Positions 11,532 to 20,633 of a stretch of 39,546 nt of DNA are shown here, piece by piece (the stretch's first letter is position 1; the number at the start of each line of letters is the position of its first letter). The stretch lies in the NCBI RefSeq assembly GCF_001949145.1, contig NW_019091423.1, positions 729,193 to 768,738 on the forward strand, given 5' to 3'. The position numbers were made by a program, and so were the translations under genes. This DNA is from Acanthaster planci. Its lineage: Eukaryota > Echinodermata > Asteroidea > Valvatida > Acanthasteridae. The notes below the pieces were generated by a model, which saw only the letters and a program-made list of their open reading frames with translations, was not told the DNA's origin and did not search any database.

Positions 11532-14500
11532 CTCACTACAGATCTTTTCCTTGATTGAAGGAAATGACAAGAAATTGCATAATCATTCATAACCCTGTTG
11601 GTTAAAATTTACAGTCTAATAGCTTTACAGGCTGCATGTTAAGACAGGAGATCAGGGCTGTTTTCCAGTACTCGACTTGGGCTCCATCTCAGGCTTCAAC
11701 TGTTTTTTTACTTCCTGACTCTGAGGTTATAAGCGCAATAGTAAGTCTGATAGTGCCACAGAACATCAAGTAAAATGCAAAAGAGCCAAAAATTGCAGTA
11801 CTCTAATTTAAGTTAATCGCTTCAGGCCCACAATTGAGGATTGGCTTCCTATACGAAGCCTGAGACGGAGACGAAGTTGAGTATTGGAAAACGGCCCCAG
11901 TATTATAAGCAACACATGATGTTCTGGAAGGTTTCCCCTTATCTCTGAATGTTTCTCGACATTGTGGCTTTATAGTATTGAAACAAAATGATAATAAATA
12001 GTTCTGAAATAAAAGATTGTAGGAACAATCCTTGAAATTCATATGAAGAAAAAATGTAAGGTTTTTCACCTTTTCTTGATCAACCAAAAGCAAACCAGAG
12101 CAAAGACAACCATCCCCAAGATGACACATACTGCTGCCAGAGCCACCGTGTAACCCATGTTGTCACTGCTGTTAGGAGCTGCAGTCCCCCCAAAATGCGT
12201 TTGATTTTCAACACCTTCTCCTACAGCAAGGATGCAAATTGAGAAACAGAATTGCAATTCGTAAGCACACGATATCTTGGTTCTGAAGAAATCAACAGGC
12301 TATAGTATGTAATACCACTTTTACACACACATTGACTCTATTTTTATATAATTCCATTTATACAAACGTACTTTGGTTATTGGTTCACGAATCTGGAGAA
12401 AAGAACAGTACACCTACTAGTATACTCGTGAAATTGATTCACAAATTGAATGGAAAGATGCATTAGTGAAATCGATTCACAAACTGAACGGAAGATCCAT
12501 TATACACTTTTGACTTATGCTCCCATCTCAGATTTCTTTGGGCCAACACTACTGGCCAACATTTACACTTTGTTGGTTAATGTATGTCGTACCTTTTGTA
12601 TTCACTGTACAAATACAGCTATAAATATTATTCCTGGTCACTATCACTCTAAATAATCCTGACTGATGGAGGGTAGGAACCAAGCCAGCCCAGCCCATCC
12701 AAGCCTTGCTAAAGTGTTCACCACTGACAGGGGACTTGATTACAATGACATGTCTACTTCCATATACATGTATGTAAATTACTTGATGAAACTGAGTCAT
12801 GAGTCACTAGAGCCACTTTTTGAGTTTTCATTTGTATTGAAAAGAGCAAATTGAGTTTTTTGTTTTGATGTATCACTCAGTTTGGCACCCTGATGAAAGT
12901 GGATACTCTTATGGTGAAAAATGTTGTGGGTTCCTATTGATTTACACTGTACAAAATTATTCTAAAGGACTTTTACTCCAAAGTGGTTCTGATGACTTGT
13001 GACTCATTTTCACAGAGTGGGTCACATATATCACACTCAAACATACCTGCAGTAGGACTTTCCGTGGTTTGGGGGACTTCATTTGAGCAGGATGCATCAT
13101 TGGCTATAAAATCAAAGAGAAAATATGAAGATAAAAGGGTCTACATCCATTGACTACACAGTATACATTCTGCAATGTTCAAACAGCCAATACACATACA
13201 GGTTTTACTAAAACATTCTGCAGAGGTTCAATTATTGACCTATCAAGTGACATAATGCAAGATTACACATCATACACTGTCAGTGGAGATTAAAAAAAAA
13301 TGGTCAATGCGATCCCCAAAAATGTGAGTTAATTTAAGCCCCATCCCTTACAACCACTGCACTGTGCATCTTCAAACATCCCTAGGTCAAAGCACTATGT
13401 GTTTCTCTTTTCAAACTTTCAGGTTCAAAAATATTCTCCCACATCCTTGCCCTTTTAACCACACAACAGACAAAAACTATTGCCGTAATGTGAATTTCTT
13501 ACTTTTTATCCAGAAATTTAGAGTTGTCTCTTGTGGCTTGAAGTTTCTGCTATCCTGATGAATGATGAGATAGGGCCCCACATCATGACAGCTTGGTGCT
13601 GGGAAGTACAGTTCCGGCATCAGTCTACGGCCAGCCATAAACCGGATGCAAGGTTCCAAGCCTCGATTTTCAATGCTGACTTCAGAACAGTCATTGAAGG
13701 GTATCCTTTCTCCACTGTTAGAGATTTTGAAAACCTTGAAGGATCCTCCACACTTCAAGTTGAATCTTATTTCAAACCCCCTCTGGCCAGGATCGATCAT
13801 TTTGACATCTTCAGAGAGCACTGGGGGAAGTCATAAAACAATGAAATACTTCTTAACTGAAACCAAACATCAGAATAGATAAATTAAGGAGTCTATTGAG
13901 GCTAAGTAATACAGCAAAATGCAAAGAGCATACATGTGCGCACGTACACAATGTTTCAACATGTTCAAGGAAATTTTGTGTTCAGCCATGAGGTAAGAAA
14001 TTACTTCTTGCAAATGTTTAAGAAAGACATTTAGCAGTATATGCCGTAGTCAAAATTAAATCAATATTCAGACAAATACCCCTTTGAAAAAGAATATCAG
14101 ATCCAGAATTCATGCTAGGGAAAACAAAGTCAATCACAATCATGTACAATCACGATAAAGAATATATACAAATCTGAGAAATATCGATGATTCAATCATA
14201 GCTTGCAGAAACTTACTACAGTGTGTCTTGAATTTTATCAATCAGAAAGTTTGGACCCACATTTCCCCCCCTCATACCTATCTTCTGCACTCCAACGAAA
14301 TTTTATTGAATACAAGCACATGTAGCCTCGTCTTTATCAAGATTGAAACAGTCACTTACAAGAGTCATCTTGGATCAAAATGTCTACCCTGGAGTCTTCT
14401 CCGCCTTGTCTTGTTACTTCGCCATCCTTCATGACATAGCTGTCACAGTAACTGATGTGCTTGGCAGTTACATACTGGTACTGCATTGTTAGGGTGGTCA

Positions 14501-14912
14501 CCAACTCACATTTCTCTGAGTCACAGTCTCTGTAGCTATCAAGTCCCTCCAAATTGTTCACTTCAACCTGCGTTCCGTTTGGCAGATACCCGTAGCAAGA
14601 AACTTGAAGTGTCTCATTAGGCTCTGCGTTCTTGGTTTTCCACTTGAATTGGTGGCTACCGCTATCCCAAGTGGAGTAACAGGCATCTTGTGGAGAGACA
14701 ATTGGGATTGTTGCTCTCCCTGAAATGAGAACAAAGAACATAAACATAAACTACACGCGAGGGCTTAATTTAAGAGACTAAGTAGAACTGAACAAAGAGA
14801 AAAACATGGAAAGAGAAATAAAGGGAAGCTGGGATCCTATTTTACCTGTTGCAGATTGCCCGGTCAATAACAGACTTAGCAGGGCCAGCGTGACAACAGC
14901 CATCATTTGCAT
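11414..14912 (-). CDS. Type I membrane glycoprotein with two cysteine-rich ectodomain exons (six coding exons)
   Basis: Coding exons on the minus strand are 14912-14846, 14719-14360, 13820-13503, 13103-13047, 12220-12070 and 11531-11414. They join in frame to a predicted 356-residue protein. In order it has a signal peptide (about 1-20), ectodomain part 1 (24-143; Cys 36, 64, 88, 93, 114), part 2 (144-249; Cys 166, 187, 200, 220), a Ser/Thr/Pro-rich stalk with Cys 254, a transmembrane helix (about 292-315), stop-transfer KKR, and a tail starting with two cysteines that could be palmitoylated. N-glycosylation sites are Asn 57, 70, 274 and 284. The first four introns are all phase 1, the usual pattern of extracellular domain exons. 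The Trp/Cys/Tyr-Cys spacing in part 1 hints at an immunoglobulin-like fold, but I do not recognise the family. It probably acts at the cell surface; ligand and role are unknown. A related signal exon lies at 1321-1396. Confidence 0.75.
11653..11900. repeat. Foldback repeat inside the last intron
   Basis: Left arm about 11653-11698 and right arm about 11854-11900 are imperfect reverse complements, sharing TGTTTTCCA..ACTC..CTT and CTCAGGCTTC. A spacer of about 155 bases lies between. The element lies in the intron before the cytoplasmic-tail exon. It has no coding potential and is probably a non-autonomous transposon remnant. Confidence 0.6.
12070..12220 (-). CDS. Membrane-protein gene, coding exon 5 (stalk and transmembrane helix)
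   Basis: Acceptor GCTGTAG ends at 12221. The exon encodes a stalk with sequons NQT and NSS, then a hydrophobic helix (VALAAVCVILGMVVFALVCF) and WLIKK. The donor AAAAG/GTGAAA at 12069 also spells a TGA stop if the intron is retained. Confidence 0.75.
12428..12502. repeat. Two-copy tandem duplication, 37-38 bases
   Basis: 12428-12465 and 12466-12502 both follow the pattern GTGAAAT(T/C)GATTCACAAA, then GAA(T/C)GGAA, then CATTA. It is a local slippage-type duplication in an intron of the membrane-protein gene. Each copy also holds the short palindrome TGAAATNGATTCA. Confidence 0.7.
13047..13103 (-). CDS. Membrane-protein gene, coding exon 4 (stalk)
   Basis: A 57-base exon between acceptor TTTTATAG (ending at 13104) and donor GTATGT (from 13046). 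It encodes a short Ser/Thr/Pro-rich stretch (EVPQTTESPTA) with one cysteine and keeps the phase-1 frame. It is too short to be found by open-frame length alone. Confidence 0.65.
13503..13820 (-). CDS. Membrane-protein gene, coding exon 3 (ectodomain part 2)
   Basis: Acceptor TTCCCCCAG ends at 13821 and donor GTAAGA starts at 13502; phase 1 at both ends. The product has four cysteines and a basic patch (AGRR). The family is not recognised. Confidence 0.75.
14360..14719 (-). CDS. Membrane-protein gene, coding exon 2 (ectodomain part 1)
   Basis: Acceptor TCATTTCAG ends at 14720 and donor GTAAGT starts at 14359, both strong. The exon is phase 1 at both ends. It carries five cysteines and sequons NET and NGT. 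The segment HISYC near the end resembles the Tyr-X-Cys of immunoglobulin domains, but this is only suggestive. Confidence 0.8.
14846..14912 (-). CDS. Membrane-protein gene, coding exon 1 (signal peptide)
   Basis: Acceptor TTTCCAG ends at 14913, immediately before the ATG. The frame MQMMAVVTLALLSLLLTG is a clear signal peptide. Donor GTAAAA begins at 14845, leaving phase 1. Confidence 0.75.
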
Positions 14913-17607
14913 CTGGAAAGAAAATTGTTTCTTGTTAGTGAAGCAATGTAAGTTGTGATAATGTTAGCACAAGTATAGTAACATCTGGCTCTTGCATTCT
15001 ACCCTGAAGAGTCTGAAGTGCTACATTTATATTGTAATTCCAGAAATTAGGGGTCCAAAAGTGTGACATTTTGTGTTCCTGTTACATCTGACCTTTGTTA
15101 TTGGACATGGAAATATCACCAGAACAGATTTCAAACTATTACTTTTTGTTTGGCAAGTAATTCGCATTAATTCACCACTCTTGGAAATTAGAAAATGTGT
15201 TCTGAACTTACAAAATCACAAGTCAGATGTGACAGGGACAAAAAAATGGACCCTTAATTTCTTGAATTACCCTTATCCTGGAACTATTGAAAAGCTCCAC
15301 AACTACATGTATGTGCTCAACCCGGAAGTATATGCACAGAGGGAGGTATTACACAGGGCAACATTGATTCCAGACTCAGGGGCAATTTCTCTGCATTCAG
15401 CCTAATCTCTTTTGTAAAACTTTACATGTATACTTCAAACTCATTGGTGCAAAAGACAGCTGTAATTGAATCAATTTTGGTTTTCCAAGCCAAGAAGGAG
15501 GATTCTAAATGCAACGCGTGGATTCAGAAATCCAGTTTCAGATCCAATGTTTGGGAGGAAGGACAGGGATTTAGGGCATTTCTTTATGTAATCTTTATGG
15601 CCTTTCTGAGACGAGAGGCCAAGTTCTGGCAATTTTTAAATGCTTGGGAGGAAGGGACATGAAAAAAACTCGTTCAATTATTTCAAAAATAGAAAAATTT
15701 CCCCTTTTAGCATGTTGCCTCATCTACTATCCCTGGACCAGCTAGCGGTAAAAGCAAATCTAATTTGATGGTTGCATTCTTACAAATCTACACTTTGAAA
15801 TGGCTAACACCACTGCTGAAAGTTGTGTTTTTTGTTGAACAAATTAATGATGCATGCCTGATATTACTTCAAAATGTCCTGACAGGAACAAAAACATTTT
15901 TGTACAGGTCTTTAGGTTCTTAGTCTGCAAGCCTAGCATTAAAAACCAAGTGTAGTTTTTCTGAAAGCCAAATACATGTAATCATGTTCTGAAAAACTAA
16001 AACATATGTATTATTAAATTTATCACTTCCTTGATGGTAACAAAGTTCTTTTCAATATTAATTTCCCTGAAAAGAAAAATCCTGTAAATGTGCTTTAAAG
16101 TATTTCTCCTCAAACGACATCCTAGTTTCGCTTATGAATATGAAAACTTGCATTAGCATTTAGCAAAGAAGCACCAAGGGGCACCAGAACATTTTAAAAC
16201 ACCAATTAAAAATACAATTACAAAATAGGATTAACTGAAAAAAATACAAATGTTTATTTCCAAAGGTTGTAAGTTTAAAAATAATGCATTGGATACACCT
16301 TCAGAAATGAACATCAATGTATTTGCCTCAAATAATGTCTTGAGGCATTTGGGGGCCATGCACTGTCCATGTTAGTCGCAACGTAATGAAGATGTGCAAT
16401 CTAGGTTAATAATCCTCAACCTCAATGCACATACACTCTCCAGGAGATTTAGCACAACTGCCAGCTATTTTAAATCTTACAGTTTGTCGAACATGTTTCT
16501 TATTTATTAGCCTGGCTTCCCATTAAATTTCAATACTGAAATCATTTCAATGGATATGAAACCAAAGATAAAAGAACTATCAAAACAATAAATTTTCTGG
16601 AAATTCTGAGCAGTGTCTCGAATAGGTCAAATAAAGCCGGGGTCAGGTTTAACTTCTCCCATGGGCCAGTTCATCAGACATTTTGTAGCCTATTGTCTGG
16701 CCCGGTAGAGGATTTAAGAGTAAATTGTAAATGTACATGAAGACCTTGTGTTGGTGTTGGTATTTTTTTGGGGGGGTGCCAAGAATTCCATCTCAAACAC
16801 AGATCAGAAAGCTACTGTTAAATTGAATGGCAGCCAAGTTTCATTCAGTTTGTGCTAGCTTAACTGATCAAGGGCAGATCCAGCATCAAATGCGAGTGTG
16901 TGATATGAAGCCAAATGTACATGTAATGGAGACAATTTAAAATTCATTGCCATGCAGGTGGTTGAGGGCGCCTAGTGTGCCTTCCAGTGCCAATTAGTTC
17001 TTTCCATTTCTTTCCACTGATGTGTAATAAGAAGCCCTTTAATACTCTATAAACGCAAAATAAGGAGTGTACATGCACAATCAAATGGCCCAGTGCTACA
17101 AATTAAGAATGCTAAGCTAAGGAACAATGATATGTCTTTTCAGATGAGTTTTAGGGGTGGAGTTACTCAAGAAAGTTTTGCAGAAAGAGTTCCACACTTG
17201 CACTTCACTTGACACCCTGCTCGTGTTTCTAAGTAAATGAGCAGCCAGTTTCCCTCTGAGTGCTAAATTTGGCTTTTGGGTCATGTTAATGTGATCGTTT
17301 TGTGATGGTTGACGTATTACTGCAAGGAAAAAATAGTGATGTCTATGGGTGGAATTCTTCCCACAATAACCATCTTCTTGGCTGATTGTCCTCCTTGTCA
17401 TGTTCGTTGAATGCCCATGTCCAAACGTAGGAAATAAGTTGTCAGAAAGAGTGTTGCATCCTGACTGTCGACTTCACCGTGTGCAATGACTGATGTTTAT
17501 TAACGAAGGAATAAACATGGTGTTCCTTCCTCCATGAATAAAGTAAGATCCAAACTGATCGGATTTGACTAAGAAAAAGCAGCACATGAAACTGAAATGA
17601 TTCTCAC
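14913..17607 (-). other. Inferred 5' UTR intron of the membrane-protein gene
   Basis: This lies between the donor at 17607-17606 and the acceptor at 14914-14913. Plus-strand open frames at 15073-15405 and 15426-15662 fall here but show no domain. A 12-base word TTGGGAGGAAGG recurs at 15551 and 15644. A small hairpin around GGGCCAG/TGTCTGGCCC lies at about 16662-16703. Confidence 0.45.
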
Positions 17608-17715
17608 CTTTCTTCGTTACAGTTTTCTCCTACAAAGGGGAGCAGCAGGTGGCGTGTAAAGCACACAATTCTAGCTACTCCAGGTCGTACGTACGTCTGT
17701 GTACTAGGCCGAAGT
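17608..17715 (-). other. Probable 5' untranslated exon of the membrane-protein gene
   Basis: A good donor (AAAG/GTGAGA) lies at 17607 on the minus strand, and a TATA-like element is about 25-30 bases upstream of the proposed start. The right boundary (about 17715) is estimated from the TATA spacing only. Its acceptor would be the one directly before the ATG at 14912. Confidence 0.4.
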
Positions 17716-17740
17716 GTTTACCTTGTTTTAATGCGTTGCC

Positions 17741-17750
17741 TTATAAATAT
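17741..17750 (-). promoter_or_regulatory. TATA-like box, membrane-protein gene
   Basis: The minus strand reads ATATTTATAAGG. It is placed suitably for transcription starting near 17715 and entering the 5' untranslated exon. Confidence 0.35.
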
Positions 17751-18084
17751 TTTCACCGTCGTAGTTCCATCCGTCATCTAAAACAAAAGCTCACTATTGT
17801 CGTATCAATGTGCACCGTAGCTTAAATCATGTGTTCCTTCCTCCATGCTTAAATACATTGACCGGTCTCTGAAGCAATATCATACACATGTAAGCTGGCC
17901 ATGGAAATTCCGAGGCTAATAATAACAATTACATCATTGGGAGTAATTGGCCACTCTACAAAACGACCCCAGGATTGACTGGTTACGTGGGTACAAGGTG
18001 AAAATCCCTTCAGACGAGTGCAGTGTGACACTTTGACCTGTATCTGGCTATGAGGTTGATCATGCGGGGTGCATTTTGGTGGCG

Positions 18085-18119
<35 letters not shown>

Positions 18120-20506
18120 NNNNNNNNNNNNNNNNNNNNNGTTTTTTTTTTTTTTTTTTTTTTTTTACTTCTGAGCTCACCAGGGGAATCCCCGTATTGC
18201 GACAAAGCGCGCTTGATATTCGTACAAAGCAGCGTCTGAAGTGGCCTTCCCCGAAAAAGGACACTGGGGACATTGACTCAGGAACGTAGATGTTTTTGGC
18301 ATATGTCCTTGGACACGTTACTTGGAATGGGACTGGGAATTTAAAACTGACAGCAATTTCTTTTTAACTCAATCCGAATTTCGTCGGTTTCACTGGACTA
18401 GTATGGAAAAAATAAGAAACGACTTGCTTTCAAATAAAAAAAATGATATTGAAACTAGAAGGCACTGCGTGGGATGCCTTCTGGTTTTCTAGACTGTGAC
18501 AACTGTTTTGGGGTATGATGACCCTCAAGGGGTATTTTTCACCACATCACAACCCTTTTTTCATAGTCATTTTCTTAATGACAGCTTTCAAGACCATCGC
18601 AAACCATCGTCACATTGCTGCGTCATAAATTCTATTTTGTCGCGAATTTTTCCAATGCCTCGGCTGCCAACCAGCTTGCTCATTCCATCTTTATGGGCAT
18701 ATCGTAGTGCAAAACTACAGTAACTCGAGTAATGGGGGGACAAGGCCCCGCTCGAGGCCCCGATGCCCTAGTCCGAACCTCCACAGCAACTTTAAAATAA
18801 AATTAGAGATGGGGGGGGGGTACAGGTGAAAGCCCACCCATCAATGGTCAGTGTTTTACCTCTCATTACATGAAAAAGTAGTTCAGATAGTAGCGTGTAC
18901 CTCTTCCGGAAAATGATGGCTCATACAAATGCCCCTTGCAAAATGTGCCCCGGATACGCCAGTGCCGAAGGGTGCGCAACACAGGCATTCGGAAAAAATC
19001 ATACTTAATTTACTTATTTAAAGGCAGTCTCCTGAGACATAGTAAGTTCCACAATGTTATAGGGTTACCCTTGACTACTTCACATGAATTAAAGTCTGGA
19101 AGTGTGTCGATGAAATAAATGATTATCGTTATTACTACAATAATTACCAGCGTCGATCTTTGAGAAACTTTCTTTTGTCAAAGAGGAGACAATCAAAACC
19201 TTTATATTTTGTTGAAGTTTTGAGTGGTCATTTTGAACAAACAAAATTATGCTTAGCATGTATTACATCACTTGATAACATCCTATTTAAATTGTCTTCG
19301 TATGAAACAGGAATCAAACTGGTTGCTCCAGAATTAAATCAATAATTATGTTTGGAACATATGCCGATTTTAGGGGGATCCTCTTGCGAAGATTAGGTCA
19401 AGTTTACAATGGATAAACAAAATAAATAGAAATATTACATACAATATAGACATAAAAAGACATAAAAAGTTTAAATATAACATCAAATCTTATAAAAAGA
19501 CTAAAACCTTAACACCAAAATATTTGCATGCCCCTGCAGGATTACTAAAAAGTGAACTGAATCACTGTGAAGTAGTTCTCCCACAGCATGACTAAGAACC
19601 ATAATTTGCCAAATCACAAACATTATAGCAGACTCACACTAAAACACATAATCCCATGGGCGAAAAGAATAACCCTACAAATAGTACAAAATCCTGGAAT
19701 TTCACCATATCAACAAGAAAAGCAAGGAAAACACCCCCAGGATAACTAAAACATCTAAAAACAAAACAACCCCCCCTCAAAACAAACTCTAAAGAGACGA
19801 TCAACAAGAAACAAATGACCCCCGGACAGAGAAACACAACATCCGAAACATGCAAGTAGCGAAAACGAAAACAGACAAAACAAAACCAAAAAAGGGAAGG
19901 ACAACAGACCAACAAACAGTGATATTAAGTTCAGGTAAAAGAATGTGAAATATAGACAACTTTTGCTAAGTGTTCAAGGCAAACGCACTCAGACAAACAA
20001 TGAAAAATCTTTTTTAAAAAACATAACAGTATCTGAGAGTTTGGGAAATAAAGATTCGGTCGTTTCCTGGTAGGCCTACTTTAATGCGTCTCCAGTATTT
20101 TAGTGTCTATTTACATGGAAATGAATTTCTGAAACAGCAACAACTGTGCAAATAGGAATAAGTATTTATTTACATGTGTTTATTTATTAAACTATTTAAT
20201 GCCGGTATCACTGATCTCCAACTTGAGTCCAGCAGCCCTGGTGAAAAACAAACAGAAACTCACAAACAAGCAGTATTAAAATACTCAAGTTACAAATATA
20301 AAGAAGCGATTAAGCGTCGTTTAGAACTAAGATTTGCCGGCGGTACATGTACATAGTCGTAAAAATGTTCCGTAAAATGGGGTGGCATGAGGGCGCTCCA
20401 ACCTTTCCCAGGGAGCTCGAGCAATTAAGCACGGTGCACTGCACGGATACCGGTTTTGTATGTGAGCTGTCACACCTGTCTGTACTAAAGGTAAAGGTGC
20501 CCTTAC
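17751..20506. other. Intergenic region between divergent genes
   Basis: This separates the minus-strand membrane-protein promoter from the plus-strand zinc-finger gene A promoter. It holds the assembly gap, a small hairpin near 18441-18475 (ACTAGAAGGCA/TGCCTTCTGGT), a G-run at 18812-18820, and a strongly T-poor A/C-rich tract at about 19660-19920. No gene is supported. Confidence 0.5.
18087..18166. other. Assembly gap flanked by poly-T
   Basis: Twenty-one Ns (18120-18140) sit between about 31 and 25 consecutive T's. The gap length is arbitrary; this is an unresolved homopolymer or retro-insert tail. Apparent open frames running through it (poly-Phe or poly-Lys) are artefacts. Confidence 0.95.
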
Positions 20507-20513
20507 TATATAA
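20507..20513 (+). promoter_or_regulatory. TATA box of zinc-finger gene A
   Basis: TATATAA lies about 110 bases upstream of the proposed ATG at 20619, putting transcription start near 20537-20545. It agrees with the short first exon but is not proof. Confidence 0.4.
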
Positions 20514-20618
20514 TGAAGGAATATTTTTGAGCTCGAAGTCTTGGACTCTACGAAGGTTAATGGTCAGTCAAAAGTAGGCTGAACAACAGTGTGGAAGTTG
20601 CAGCTCAGACTCGAAAAT

Positions 20619-20633
20619 ATGGACAGGAAACAG
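20619..20633 (+). CDS. Zinc-finger gene A, proposed coding exon 1
   Basis: ATGGACAGGAAACAG (MDRKQ) is followed by donor GTGAGA at 20634. The ATG context is favourable (A at -3, G at +4). The donor is phase 0, as required by the acceptor before 21764. A TATA box lies upstream. Chosen by signals only. Confidence 0.5.

Noticed and set aside
12428-12502. Possible CRISPR-like or satellite array
   Set aside because: Only two adjacent copies without spacers, in an intron of a eukaryotic gene.
15073-15662. 110- and 78-codon plus-strand frames
   Set aside because: They lie in the inferred 5' UTR intron of the minus-strand gene, have no recognised domain, and one contains a tandem-like nucleotide repeat.
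18050-18289. Poly-Phe and poly-Lys frames
   Set aside because: They run through the poly-T tracts and the run of Ns.
19634-19915. 93-codon minus-strand hydrophobic frame
   Set aside because: It arises from the A/C-rich strand skew, with a Val/Phe/Cys-only composition and no membrane-protein layout.
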